Shown in pieces: positions 7,176 to 16,199 of a stretch of 64,000 nt of DNA; the first letter of the stretch is position 1, and every line of letters begins with the position of its first letter. The stretch is from Cellulosimicrobium arenosum (GTDB lineage: Bacteria > Actinomycetota > Actinomycetes > Actinomycetales > Cellulomonadaceae). The position numbers were made by a program, and so were the translations under genes. The stretch covers positions 496,001-560,000 of the forward strand of contig NZ_JACYHB010000001.1 in the NCBI RefSeq assembly GCF_014837295.1. The letters are read 5' to 3'. The notes beneath the pieces are model-generated. The model searched no databases. It saw only the letters and a list, made by a program, of their open reading frames with translations, and had not been told where the DNA came from.

Positions 7176-7826
7176 ATGTCCCAGCCCGACACCTGCGCGC
7201 CGACCGCTCCCCCCACGAGCCGGAGGCGGCGTGGCCTCACCCTCCACGAGACCGTCCTGATCGCCGTTCTCGGCGTCGTGTTCGGGTTCGTCTACTGGGC
7301 CTTCGTCCAGCTCTGGGCGCCGCTGCAGCTCGCGATGGGACCGCTCGCGGACCTCGCGTCGAACGTCCTCGCAGGAGCATGGATCGTCGTCGGACCGCTC
7401 GCCACGTACATCGTCCGCAAGCCCGGTGCGGGGATCCTCGCCGAGACGCTCGCCGCTCTCGTCGAGGTCGTGTTCCTCGCCTCGCCCGTCGGCCCGATGC
7501 TCCTGCTCGTGGGCCTCGTGCAGGGCGCGGGCGCGGAGCTGCCGTTCGCGCTCGCGCGCTACCGCCGGTACGGGTGGTGGGTCTTCGTCGCCTCGGGCGT
7601 GAGCGCCGCCGTCGTGACGTTCGGCTTCAACGCCGTGCGCTACGGATGGCTCGGCCAGGACTACGCCGGGCTGCGCCTCGCGGTCCAGGTCGTCTCGTGC
7701 GTCGTGCTGTGCGGGATCGCCGCGCGCCTGCTCGGCGACGCGCTCGCGCGCACGGGAGCCCTCGACGCGTTCGCCGTCGGCACGGCCGACCCGAGCAGCA
7801 CGCGCCGCACGGTACGTCGTGGCTGA
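7176..7826 (+). CDS. ykoE: ECF transporter substrate-binding (S) component, YkoE family
   Basis: A 216-aa integral membrane protein with about five or six hydrophobic segments (TVLIAVLGVVFGFVYWAFV, AGAWIVVGPLATYIV, VVFLASPVGPMLLLVGLV, WWVFVASGVSAAVVTFGF, VQVVSCVVLCGIAARLL). It matches the YkoE S-component family, which captures thiamine or its pyrimidine precursor HMP. The start ATG 7176 has GAAGGGA at 7164-7170; the open frame further upstream lies in the riboswitch leader. It overlaps the ATPase gene by 8 nt. The riboswitch supports the vitamin B1 assignment; thiamine versus HMP cannot be told apart. Confidence 0.93.
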   Translation: MSQPDTCAPTAPPTSRRRRGLTLHETVLIAVLGVVFGFVYWAFVQLWAPLQLAMGPLADLASNVLAGAWIVVGPLATYIVRKPGAGILAETLAALVEVVFLASPVGPMLLLVGLVQGAGAELPFALARYRRYGWWVFVASGVSAAVVTFGFNAVRYGWLGQDYAGLRLAVQVVSCVVLCGIAARLLGDALARTGALDAFAVGTADPSSTRRTVRRG

Positions 7827-9585
7827 CGCCGTCCGGGCCCGGGGGCTGACCGTCGACGTGGGCCACGACCGCACAGCCGTGCTCGACGACGTCGGGTTCG
7901 TCGTCCCGGCCGGCTCGAGCCTGCTCGTGGTCGGGCCGTCGGGGTGCGGCAAGTCGACGCTCCTGCGCGTGCTCGTGGGCGTGGTCCCGCAGACGCTGCC
8001 GGGCGTCGTGGCGGGCGAGGTGAGCGTCGTCGGGCAGGACCCGCGCGAGGTACCCGTCCCCCGTCTCGCCGCGAGCGTGGGGCTCGTCCAGCAGAGCCCG
8101 GGCGACCAGCTGTGCCTGGGCGTCGTCGAGGACGAGCTGCGGTTCGCGCTCGAGAACCGCGGGGCCGACGTCGCCGGCATGGACGAGCGTGCGGACCGCG
8201 CGCTCCGCGCCGTCGGCGCCACGCACCTCGCCGACCGCGCGACGCACGAGCTCTCGGGCGGGGAGGCGCAGCGGGTCGCGCTCGCCGCGGCGCTCGTCAC
8301 CGACCCGGACCTGCTCGTGCTCGACGAGCCGACGTCGCTGCTCGACCCGGCGGGCGCCCGCGAGGTCGGCGGACTCGTCACCACCCTCGTCGGACCGGTC
8401 CCCGGTCCGGCCCCGGGAGAGGTCGCCGCCCGCAGCGTCGTCGTCGTCGAGCACCGCCTCGACGAGCTCGGGCGTCTGCCCGACGCGACCCTCGTCCTCG
8501 ACCACGCGGGCCGCGTTCTCGCCCACGGCCCTACGGCCGCGGTGCTGCGCGCGCACTGCGACGCCCTGCTCGACCTCGGGTGCCGGCTCCCGCTCGACGT
8601 GCACCTCGAGGCGGCGGGGGCACCCGGCCCGCTCGAGGACCCGCGCACCGACGACTGGCTCGTGGCGAGAGCGGCCGGCCGGCCGGGCGCACCGCACTCC
8701 CCCGTGCGGGTCCCGTGCACGGGACCTGCCGGGACACCGACGACACCGTCGGCGACGGCCCTGACCGCCCGCGGACTGACCGTCCACCGTCGGGGGGAGG
8801 CGGTCGTGCACGACGTCGACCTCGACCTCGAACCCGGCGTGCTGGTCGCCGTCGTCGGACCGAACGGCGGTGGCAAGTCCACGCTCCTGCGCGGTCTCGC
8901 CGGGCTGGAGCGCACGACGGGCAGCGTCACGACGCGTACCGACGTCCCGGTCACCATGGTCTTCCAGAACCCCGAGCACCAGCTCCTCGCGCGCACGGTG
9001 CGCGACGAGGTCGCGTGGTCGGTCCGCCTCGCGGGCCTCGACGCCCCGGCGGAGCGGGTCGAGCGCACGCTGGCCGAGCTCGGGCTCACCGCGCACGCCG
9101 ACGCGAGCCCGTACCGGCTCTCGGGCGGGCAGCAGCGTCGGCTGTCGCTCGCGACCGCGACCGTGCTCGACCCGGGCGTCCTGCTCGCGGACGAGCCGAC
9201 GTTCGGTCTCGACGGCGCGCAGACCCGCGCCACGGCAGCCGTGCTGCGCGGCCTCGCGGACGTCGGCACCGCCGTCGGTCTCGTCACGCACGACCTGATG
9301 CTCGTCGCGCAGGTCGCCGACCGGGTCGCGGTGGTCGTGGGCGGTCGGGTGGTCGCCGAGGGCGAGGTCGCGCAGGTGCTGTCGGACGACGGGCTGTGCG
9401 CGCGTGCCCGTCTCGCCCGCCCACCGCTGCTCGACTGGTGGGTCCGCACGGGGCGGGCTCGTGGGGTCGGCGTGCGCGCGCTCGGCACGGTGCTCGACCG
9501 GGAGCTCGACGGGACCGGCGCGCGCGGTCCGACCGGGGGCCCGGGGCGCGCCCGCGCGCACGCCGACGCGTCGGGCACGTCATGA
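7819..9585 (+). CDS. ykoD: ECF transporter double ATPase, YkoD family
   Basis: A 588-aa protein with two ABC domains on one chain. The first has Walker A GPSGCGKST (39-47), signature LSGGEAQRVALA and Walker B DLLVLDEPTSLLD. The second has Walker A GPNGGGKST (about 352-360), signature LSGGQQRRLSLA and Walker B GVLLADEPTFGLD. It powers uptake by the S and T partners at the inner face of the membrane. GTG 7819 overlaps ykoE by 8 nt and the end overlaps ykoC (ATGA), so the three proteins are translationally coupled. A Gly/Pro-rich stretch joins the two halves. Confidence 0.95.
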   Translation: MADAVRARGLTVDVGHDRTAVLDDVGFVVPAGSSLLVVGPSGCGKSTLLRVLVGVVPQTLPGVVAGEVSVVGQDPREVPVPRLAASVGLVQQSPGDQLCLGVVEDELRFALENRGADVAGMDERADRALRAVGATHLADRATHELSGGEAQRVALAAALVTDPDLLVLDEPTSLLDPAGAREVGGLVTTLVGPVPGPAPGEVAARSVVVVEHRLDELGRLPDATLVLDHAGRVLAHGPTAAVLRAHCDALLDLGCRLPLDVHLEAAGAPGPLEDPRTDDWLVARAAGRPGAPHSPVRVPCTGPAGTPTTPSATALTARGLTVHRRGEAVVHDVDLDLEPGVLVAVVGPNGGGKSTLLRGLAGLERTTGSVTTRTDVPVTMVFQNPEHQLLARTVRDEVAWSVRLAGLDAPAERVERTLAELGLTAHADASPYRLSGGQQRRLSLATATVLDPGVLLADEPTFGLDGAQTRATAAVLRGLADVGTAVGLVTHDLMLVAQVADRVAVVVGGRVVAEGEVAQVLSDDGLCARARLARPPLLDWWVRTGRARGVGVRALGTVLDRELDGTGARGPTGGPGRARAHADASGTS

Positions 9586-10355
9586 CCCCGCTCGAGCGGT
9601 GGAACCCGACGGTGAAGCTCGCGGTGGTGCTCGTGCTCTCCACCGCGGCGCTCCTCGTCACCGACCCCGTCACCCCGGCGCTCTGCTACGTCCTGACCCT
9701 CGGCGCCCTGCTCGTGCTGGGGCGGGTGCCGGTGCGCACCGCGGCGCTCGCCCACGTCCCGTTCCTGGTGTTCGGGACGAGCCTGCTCGTCGTCAACGTC
9801 GTGACCCGTCCGGGCGGGGAGCAGGTCCCGCTCGGGCCGTTCACGGTCGGCGCGGACGGCCTCGCCCTCGGCCTCTGCCTCGCGCTGCGCACCCTGTTCG
9901 TCGGCATGCTGTCCGTCACGCTCGTCCTGACCACCGAACCGGTCCGGCTCATGACGAGCCTGCACCAGCACGCGCGGCTCCCGGCGTCGTGGACGTTCGC
10001 GGTGCTCGCGGCGCACCGGCTGCTGACCGAGCTGCCCGAGGTGTGGCACACGGTCCGCTGCGCCCAGGCCGTGCGAGATCCCCGGCGGCGGCGAGGACAC
10101 CTCCCCCGGTCCCCGCGTGCGCTCGCGACGGCCGCGTTCGCCCTCCTGGTCGGTGCGATCCGGCGCGCCGAGCGCATCGCGGTCGCGCTCGAGTCGCGCG
10201 GTCTCGGCTCCGGACCGCGGACCACCGCACGGCCGGTCCCGCTCGCGCGCGGCGACGTCGTGGCCGCGGTCGTCGTCCTGGCCCTGGCCGGCGCCGTCGT
10301 CGTGGCCGGAGCGTACGGGGGGTGGTTGACCGGCATCGGTCGCCTGACCGCGTGA
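9582..10355 (+). CDS. ykoC: ECF transporter transmembrane (T) component, YkoC family
   Basis: A 257-aa CbiQ-type T component that couples the ATPase to the S component. It opens NPTVKLAVVLVLSTAALLV, typical of this family, has several membrane helices, and carries the coupling-helix type motif ESRGLGSG in the conserved A-R-G position near residue 205. ATG 9582 overlaps the ykoD stop. It closes the riboswitch-controlled operon; the next gene converges 44 nt away. Confidence 0.93.
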   Translation: MTPLERWNPTVKLAVVLVLSTAALLVTDPVTPALCYVLTLGALLVLGRVPVRTAALAHVPFLVFGTSLLVVNVVTRPGGEQVPLGPFTVGADGLALGLCLALRTLFVGMLSVTLVLTTEPVRLMTSLHQHARLPASWTFAVLAAHRLLTELPEVWHTVRCAQAVRDPRRRRGHLPRSPRALATAAFALLVGAIRRAERIAVALESRGLGSGPRTTARPVPLARGDVVAAVVVLALAGAVVVAGAYGGWLTGIGRLTA

Positions 10356-10399
10356 GGCGCGAGGACGTGCTGCCGGGCGACCGGCCAGGTCACCGATCG

Positions 10400-11083
10400 T
10401 CAGACCGGTTCGACGACGTCCGCCTCACCCGGCACGCCCCGGTCCACCACGACGGGTGCGCCGCGGCGACGCGACCACGTCCGGAAGGCGGTGAAGACGA
10501 TCGGGAGGCCGTGCGCCGAGAACGGGTCGATGCCGTCCATCGCCTGCACGTGCACGTGCGGCTGCGTCGAGTTCCCAGAGTTCCCGCACGCGCCGACCTG
10601 CTGGCCCGTCACCACCCGGTCCCCCGCCGCGACGACCGGCGAGCCCGCCCGCAGGTGCGCCAGCACCACGAACGCCCGGACGCCGTCGCGTCCGAGGTCC
10701 AGCTCGACGATCACGTGGTTGCCGGCGAGGGCGCCCGCACCACCACGGGCTCGTGCCGCCTGGGTGAGCGCGTACCCGACCAGGGCCGACGGCGAGCGCC
10801 GGGCCTCGTGGTCGCTCTCGCCGTCGTGGACGGCCACCACCCGGCCGGGCGCCGGTGCCAGCACGGGCACGCCGAAACCGACGAACCGGTCGGGCGGCTC
10901 CGTGCCCAGGGCCGTGCGCCAGTCCCGCACGCTCGCCGAGCGTCCGTCGCGGACCGCGACGAAGTCGATCGCGTACGTGGTCGCGAACAGGTGGGTGCCG
11001 TGGCTGGGCACGCGCCGGGCCGGGCTGTTCCCGACACGCCACGTCCCGCGGAAGGGCAGTGCGAGCTCGACGACGTCGGTCAT
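10400..11083 (-). CDS. M23-family metallopeptidase without signal peptide
   Basis: A 227-aa LytM/M23 protein. Zinc-ligand candidates are in SHGTHLFATTYAIDF and PHVHVQ (the family HxH), with GVPVLAPAPGRVVAVHDG and GDRVVTGQQVGACGNSG forming the typical barrel. Members cut glycyl or peptide bonds in peptidoglycan, or have lost activity and serve as binding modules. No signal peptide or membrane helix precedes the domain, so the protein may act in the cytosol or have another role. Start ATG 11083 follows GGAGGAGGGG. It lies 50 nt downstream of hisS on the same strand. Confidence 0.88.
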   Translation of the reverse strand: MTDVVELALPFRGTWRVGNSPARRVPSHGTHLFATTYAIDFVAVRDGRSASVRDWRTALGTEPPDRFVGFGVPVLAPAPGRVVAVHDGESDHEARRSPSALVGYALTQAARARGGAGALAGNHVIVELDLGRDGVRAFVVLAHLRAGSPVVAAGDRVVTGQQVGACGNSGNSTQPHVHVQAMDGIDPFSAHGLPIVFTAFRTWSRRRGAPVVVDRGVPGEADVVEPV

Positions 11084-11133
11084 CACCCCTCCTCCGCGGC
11101 GCGGATCGTGCCGGCCCCCGTCGGCGCAAGCGG

Positions 11134-12540
11134 TCAGTGCGTCGCCGGGACCACTCGTGGCCACAGGTCCTCGGCAGGCGGGGCCCAGGTCGCGGCGTCG
11201 GCCTCGACCTGGTCGCCCGAGCGGATGTCCTTGACCTGGTCGGGGTGCGGCTCGGCCTCCACCGTGCCGTCGCCTCCCGTCCCGGCGCCGGGGAACCAGA
11301 CGAACGGGATGCCGCGCCGGTCGGCGTAGCGGATCTGCTTGCCGAACTTCGCCGCCGCCGGCGCGACCTCGACGGGGATGCCGCGTGCGCGCAGGGTCGT
11401 CGCGACCGCGTCCGACGCGGGCCGCGTCTCCTCGCTCGACACCGCCACGACGACGGCGCTCGGAACCGACCGCGTCGCGCGCACGAGCCCCGCGGACAGC
11501 AGGCGGGACACGAGGCGCGACACCCCGATCGACAGGCCGACGCCCGGGTAGGTGCTCGCACCGTCGGAGGCGAGCGTGTCGTACCGGCCGCCCGAGCAGA
11601 TCGACCCGAGCTGCTCGTGGCCGACGAGCAGGGTCTCGTAGACCGAGCCCGTGTAGTAGTCGAGTCCTCGCGCGATCTTGAGGTCCGCGACCACGACGCC
11701 CGGCGCACGCGTGCTCGCCGCCTCGATCAGCGCGCCGAGCTCGGCGAGACCGGTCTCGAGGAGCTCGCTCTCGACACCGCGGTCGGCCGCGAGCGCCCGC
11801 ACACGGTCGACGACGGTGCCGTCGCTCCCGCTGATCGCCGCGAGCGCGAGGCACGCCTCGGCCTGGTCGGGCGTCGTCCCCGCCTCGGCGACGAGCAGCG
11901 CGGCGACCTTCTCGGGTCCGACCTTGTCGAGCTTGTCGATCTGGCGCAGCACGTCGTCGACGGCGTCGATCCCGAGCCCCCGGTAGAAGCCCTCCGCGAC
12001 TCGCCGGTTGTTGACGAGCACGCGGACCTCGGGGACGCCGATGTCCCGCAGCGCGCCCAACGCCTCGGCCATGACCAGCGGCAGCTCGACCTCGAAGTGG
12101 TACGGGAGGTCGCCGGCACCGACGACGTCGATGTCCGCCTGCGCGAACTCGCGGAACCGCCCGTCCTGGGGGCGCTCACCGCGCCACACCTTCTGGATCT
12201 GGTAACGCTTGAAGGGGAACGCGAGGTGCCCGGCGTTCTCGAGCACGTAGCGCGCGAACGGGACCGTGAGGTCGAAGTGCAGGCCGAGCTGCTTGTCGGC
12301 CTTGCTGCTGCGTGCCTGCCCCCCCTCGGCGTCCTCCTGCAGGCGACGCAGGACGTAGACCTCCTTGGACGTCTCGCCCTTGCGCAGGAGCTGCTCGAGC
12401 GGCTCGACGGCCCGCGTCTCGATCCCGCCGAACCCGTGAAGCTCGAAGGTCCGGCGCAGCGTGTCGAGGACGTGCTGCTCGACGATCCGTCCGTCGGGCA
12501 GCCATTCGGGGAATCCGGAGAGAGGTGTGGGCCTGGCCAT
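11134..12540 (-). CDS. hisS: Histidine--tRNA ligase
   Basis: Class II synthetase (468 aa from ATG 12540; GGAAGGA upstream). Motif 2 region KVWRGERPQDGRFREFAQADIDVVG and the histidine-specific GLDYYTGSVYE are clear, followed by GGRYDTLA and motif 3 (GVGLSIGVSRL). The C-terminal anticodon-binding domain follows (SAVVVAVSSEETR, IPVEVAPAAAKFGKQIRYADRRGIPFVW). It charges tRNA-His. The start at MARPTPLSGF fits the longer variant found in some actinobacteria. It lies 63 nt downstream of the hydrolase gene and probably shares its transcript. Confidence 0.97.
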   Translation of the reverse strand: MARPTPLSGFPEWLPDGRIVEQHVLDTLRRTFELHGFGGIETRAVEPLEQLLRKGETSKEVYVLRRLQEDAEGGQARSSKADKQLGLHFDLTVPFARYVLENAGHLAFPFKRYQIQKVWRGERPQDGRFREFAQADIDVVGAGDLPYHFEVELPLVMAEALGALRDIGVPEVRVLVNNRRVAEGFYRGLGIDAVDDVLRQIDKLDKVGPEKVAALLVAEAGTTPDQAEACLALAAISGSDGTVVDRVRALAADRGVESELLETGLAELGALIEAASTRAPGVVVADLKIARGLDYYTGSVYETLLVGHEQLGSICSGGRYDTLASDGASTYPGVGLSIGVSRLVSRLLSAGLVRATRSVPSAVVVAVSSEETRPASDAVATTLRARGIPVEVAPAAAKFGKQIRYADRRGIPFVWFPGAGTGGDGTVEAEPHPDQVKDIRSGDQVEADAATWAPPAEDLWPRVVPATH

Positions 12541-12603
12541 GGGACCCGATCCTTCCAGACGCCACGCCCGGACGGGCAATCGGGAGCGGGCGCGCCCTCG
12601 TGC

Positions 12604-13329
12604 TCAGGCCGGCAGGAGGAACGGGTTGGACGTGCGCTCGTGCGCGATCGTGGTCGCGGGCCCGTGCCCCGGGAGCACGTCCCAGCCCGGATCGAGGCGC
12701 CCGACGACGTCCCGCAGGGTCCGGGCCATCGTCGCGCCGTCCCCGCCGGGCAGGTCGGTGCGCCCGACGGACCCCGCGAACAGGACGTCACCGCTGAGCA
12801 CGAGCCCGGCGCCGGGCGTCCCGTGCAGGTAGAGCGTCGACCCCTGGGTGTGCCCCGGCGCCCCGACGGCGGTGAGGCGCAGGCCGCCCCACGCGAGCTC
12901 GTGCCGCTGGCCCGGTCCGAGGTCGAACGTCTCGACGACGCCGGGCTCGCGATAGTCCTGCGGACGCGCTCCGGCTTCGCGCAGCGCGGCGCCGAGCGGG
13001 CCCGAGACCAGCGCGTCGGACGCGTCCCGCTGTCCGGGCGCACGGTGCTCGATCGTCCCGAACGGGTCGGCGAGCCGGTACGCGTCGGCCGCGTGCAGGA
13101 CGAACGGCACGTCGAGACGTTCGCACAGGACCGCCGCGTCCCACGTGTGGTCCACGTGCCCGTGCGTCGCGAGCACCGCCCGCGGTTCCAGGCCGTGCTG
13201 CTCCACCAGCTCGAGCACCGCGTCCGCCACACCGGCGCCGGCGTCGACCACCACGCACTGTCGGTCGGGGGCGACGAGCACCGCGCAGTTCGTGCCGAAG
13301 ACGGACGCGACGACGAGGTGCACGGTCAT
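12604..13329 (-). CDS. Metallo-beta-lactamase-fold hydrolase (glyoxalase II-like)
   Basis: A 241-aa protein with the hallmark THGHVDH metal motif (about residues 55-61), later metal ligands in GHTQGST and SGDVLFAGSVGRTDL, and LPGHGPATTIAHE near the end. This layout is that of glyoxalase II-like thiolesterases. It lies upstream of hisS, a frequent arrangement in actinobacteria. ATG 13329 lies 7 nt after a TAGGCT -10 (13344-13339 region, minus strand), implying a leaderless mRNA. The substrate is unknown. Confidence 0.9.
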   Translation of the reverse strand: MTVHLVVASVFGTNCAVLVAPDRQCVVVDAGAGVADAVLELVEQHGLEPRAVLATHGHVDHTWDAAVLCERLDVPFVLHAADAYRLADPFGTIEHRAPGQRDASDALVSGPLGAALREAGARPQDYREPGVVETFDLGPGQRHELAWGGLRLTAVGAPGHTQGSTLYLHGTPGAGLVLSGDVLFAGSVGRTDLPGGDGATMARTLRDVVGRLDPGWDVLPGHGPATTIAHERTSNPFLLPA

Positions 13330-13414
13330 GACCGGGAGCCTATCGGGGCGCCTGTCGATACCGGAACGTGACCTGCGAGGCGCAGATCCGCGGGGCGGTG
13401 CGGCTCTCGATGCC

Positions 13415-13420
13415 TAGACT
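13415..13420 (+). promoter_or_regulatory. -10 element of the cyclophilin-DUF349 operon
   Basis: TAGACT at 13415-13420 matches the window's recurrent -10 sequence and lies about 70 nt before the TTG start at 13492. No convincing -35 is visible. Confidence 0.5.
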
Positions 13421-13491
13421 GTCCGGTACCGACCGGGTCACCATCTTGGTCCGCTGTGCGCGCCAGGACGGCGCACGACGAGGGAGCAGAG

Positions 13492-14277
13492 TTGCCGACG
13501 AAGAAGCAGGAGCGCGAGACCGAGCGCCGGCGCCAGGAGAAGTGGGCCGCCCACCAGGCCGGGCTGCGTGCCAGGCGCCAGCGTGCCTGGACGGTCGCGG
13601 GCGTCGTCGGCGCGGCCGCCCTCGTCGCGCTCGTCGTGTGGTGGGCGCTGTCCGCGTCGCAGTCCGACACCGACCCGGGCGGCTCGCCGTCGGGCGGGTC
13701 GGACACGACCACCGGCGCCGGCGAGGACCCCGCTGACCCGACGGGCGGGTACACGCTGCCCCCCGCCTCCGCCGCCGAGGGGCGGGACTGGGACGCGATG
13801 CTGTCCACGAGCGTGGGCGAGATCGACCTCACGCTCGACGGCGCGGCCGCTCCGCAGGCCGTCGCGAGCTTCGTCTCGCTCGCCGAGGCGGGCTACTTCG
13901 ACGGGACCTCGTGCCACCGCCTGACGACGTCCGGCATCTACGTGCTCCAGTGCGGCGACCCGACCGGCACGGGCACGGGAGGCCCCGGCTACTCGTTCGG
14001 CCCGATCGAGAACGCACCGTCCGACGACGTGTACCCGGCCGGGACCGTCGCCATGGCGCGCCAGGGCGGCAACGCCGAGTCGATGGGGTCCCAGTTCTTC
14101 CTCGTCTACGAGGACTCGACCATCCCGTCCGACGCGGCGGGTGGATACACGGTGCTCGGCACCATCACGTCCGGCCTGGACACCGTCCAGGCAGTCGCTG
14201 ACGCGGGGACGACGGACGGGGCCGGCGACGGCTCCCCCGCCACCCCGGTCACCATCGAAGGAGTTGAGACCCAGTGA
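13492..14277 (+). CDS. Membrane-anchored peptidyl-prolyl cis-trans isomerase (cyclophilin type)
   Basis: A 261-aa protein. After a charged N-terminus (PTKKQERETERRRQEKWAA) comes one membrane helix (AWTVAGVVGAAALVALVVWWAL), then a Ser/Gly/Thr-rich linker and a cyclophilin domain (GEIDLTLDGAAAPQAVASFVSLAEAGYFDGTSCHRL, GSQFFLVYEDS, GYTVLGTI). It would assist folding on the outer face of the membrane. I choose TTG 13492 because homologues begin PTKKQER and AGGGAGC precedes it; an ATG at 13456 in the same frame would add 12 poor residues. The stop overlaps the DUF349 start (GTGA). Confidence 0.9.
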   Translation: MPTKKQERETERRRQEKWAAHQAGLRARRQRAWTVAGVVGAAALVALVVWWALSASQSDTDPGGSPSGGSDTTTGAGEDPADPTGGYTLPPASAAEGRDWDAMLSTSVGEIDLTLDGAAAPQAVASFVSLAEAGYFDGTSCHRLTTSGIYVLQCGDPTGTGTGGPGYSFGPIENAPSDDVYPAGTVAMARQGGNAESMGSQFFLVYEDSTIPSDAAGGYTVLGTITSGLDTVQAVADAGTTDGAGDGSPATPVTIEGVETQ

Positions 14278-16136
14278 GCGAGAACGCCGAGAACCAGGCG
14301 CAGGCGCAGGTGGCCGACGAGCCCGCTGCACCGCGGGCCGAGTCGGGCGAGGCCGAACGGGTCGCGACCACCGAGGAGGCGACACCGGAGACCGCGACGA
14401 CGAGCACCGTCGACGAGTCCGCCGACACCGGAGCCACGGACGTCGAGCCGACCGGCACCGCCTCCACCACCGATGCCGACGCCGCGGACACCGCGGACAC
14501 CGCCGACCCGGCGAGCTCTCCCGCCGTGCCCGGGCCTGCCGCGCCGGAGCCTGCCGCGCCGGAGATTCTCGAGCCGGACGCGGCGGGCACGCAGGCCGCG
14601 CCGGAGCCGACCGCGGAGGCGGAGCCGGAGGAGACCGCAGCTGCCGAGCCGGAGACGGAGCCGAAGGAGACCGCCGCGGCGGATCCGGAGACGGAGCCCG
14701 GTGCGCAGGCGCAGTCCCCGGCACCGGCACCGCGGCCTGCACCCCGTCCGGGCCCGCGCCCCACCCCGGCCGCGATCCCGCACCCGCCGCGCAAGCCGGC
14801 GCCGTCCGGCGGGACGGCGACCGCCCCCACCGTGCCGACGACACCGGACGTCCCTGCCCTGGCCGACGACTCCGCCGCGGCGAAGGCCGCCGAAGGGTTC
14901 GGTCGCGTCGACGACGAGGGCAACGTGTTCGTGCGCGAGAGCTCGGGCGAGCGGGTCGTCGGCCAGTTCCCCGGCGTCGAGACGCACGAGGCGCTGACCT
15001 TGTACGTCCGTCGCTTTCTCGACCTGCAGGCGAAGGTCGCGCTCTTCGAGACGCGCCTGACGAGCACGGACCTCTCCGTCAAGGAGATCGACCAGACCCT
15101 CGCACGGCTCGCCCAGGAGACCGCCGAGCCTGCGGCCGTCGGCGACCTGGACGCCCTGCGAGGCAGGGTGACCTCGCTCGGTGAGGCGGCCGCCGGCCGG
15201 CGTGCGCAGCTCGAGGCCGAGCGCGCCGCCGCCAAGGCGTCGGCTCTGGAGGCACGCACCGAGATCGTGGTCGCTGCCGAGGCGATCGCCGCGACCGACC
15301 CGGCTCGCATGCAGTGGCGTCCGGCCGGCGAGGAGCTGCGTTCCCTCCTCGCGAGGTGGAAGGAGGCACAGCGGCAGGGACCCCGCGTCGACCGGACGAG
15401 CGAGGAGGCGCTGTGGAAGCGGTTCAGCCACGCTCGCACCGCGTTCGACCGGGAGCGGCGCCACTTCTTCGCCGAGCTCGAGCAGCGCAACGCCTCGGCG
15501 AAGGTCGAGAAGGAGCAGCTCGTCGCCGAGGCGGAGGCGCTGACCTCGAGCACGGAGTGGGGGCCCACGTCCGGCGCCTACCGCGACCTCATGGCCCGCT
15601 GGAAGGCCGCGGGGCGGGCGAACCGCAAGGACGACGACGCGTTGTGGGCCCGGTTCCGCTCGGCCCAGGACACGTTCTTCCAGGCCCGGGACGCGGCGAA
15701 CGCCGCGACGGACGCCGAGTACGCCGCCAACCTGGAGGTGAAGGAGAAGATCCTCGCCCAGGCCGAGGCCCTGGTCCCGGTCAAGGACCTGGGCGCGGCG
15801 CGATCCGCGCTCCGCGACATCCAGGACCGCTGGGAGGCCGCGGGAAAGGTCCCGCGCGGCGACCTGCAGCGGGTCGAGGGTCGCCTGCGCGCCGTCGAGA
15901 ACGCCGTCCGCGACGCCGAGGAGTCGCAGTGGTCACGGTCCAACCCGGAGACGCGCGCTCGCGCGGAGGGTGCCGCCGCCCAGCTCGAGTCGGCGATCGC
16001 CGACCTCGAGGCAGAGCTGCGGACCGCCCGGGACGCGGGTGACGAGCGTGCGGTCTCGGACCTCGAGACCGCGCTGGCGGCACGTCGGTCGTGGCTCGAA
16101 CAGGTCGAGCGCGCCGCGCACGACGCGCGCGGCTGA
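14274..16136 (+). CDS. DUF349 domain-containing coiled-coil protein
   Basis: A 620-aa protein starting at GTG 14274, overlapping the cyclophilin stop by 4 nt. Residues 1-190 are disordered, rich in Glu, Ala, Thr and Pro, with repeated ETEP/PETEP and a proline-rich stretch. Then FGRVDDEGNVFVRES and about three DUF349 helical repeats (PAGEELRSLLARWKEAQRQG, YRDLMARWKAAGRANRKDDDALWARF, IQDRWEAAGKVPRGDLQRVE). DUF349 proteins are widespread in actinobacteria with unsettled function. A hairpin follows the stop. Confidence 0.88.
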   Translation: MSENAENQAQAQVADEPAAPRAESGEAERVATTEEATPETATTSTVDESADTGATDVEPTGTASTTDADAADTADTADPASSPAVPGPAAPEPAAPEILEPDAAGTQAAPEPTAEAEPEETAAAEPETEPKETAAADPETEPGAQAQSPAPAPRPAPRPGPRPTPAAIPHPPRKPAPSGGTATAPTVPTTPDVPALADDSAAAKAAEGFGRVDDEGNVFVRESSGERVVGQFPGVETHEALTLYVRRFLDLQAKVALFETRLTSTDLSVKEIDQTLARLAQETAEPAAVGDLDALRGRVTSLGEAAAGRRAQLEAERAAAKASALEARTEIVVAAEAIAATDPARMQWRPAGEELRSLLARWKEAQRQGPRVDRTSEEALWKRFSHARTAFDRERRHFFAELEQRNASAKVEKEQLVAEAEALTSSTEWGPTSGAYRDLMARWKAAGRANRKDDDALWARFRSAQDTFFQARDAANAATDAEYAANLEVKEKILAQAEALVPVKDLGAARSALRDIQDRWEAAGKVPRGDLQRVEGRLRAVENAVRDAEESQWSRSNPETRARAEGAAAQLESAIADLEAELRTARDAGDERAVSDLETALAARRSWLEQVERAAHDARG

Positions 16137-16156
16137 CCTGACGTCCGCCCCGGACC

Positions 16157-16196
16157 GGGGGCCGCAGCTCGTCCACAGGCGAGCGGCGGCCCCTTT
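16157..16196 (+). terminator. Terminator after the DUF349 gene
   Basis: Arms GGGGCCGC (16157-16164) and GCGGCCCC (16186-16193), with inner CTCG/CGAG pairing, are followed by TTT. It lies 20 nt after the stop of the DUF349 gene and just before the next gene, so it should separate the two. Confidence 0.7.
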
Positions 16197-16199
16197 CGC

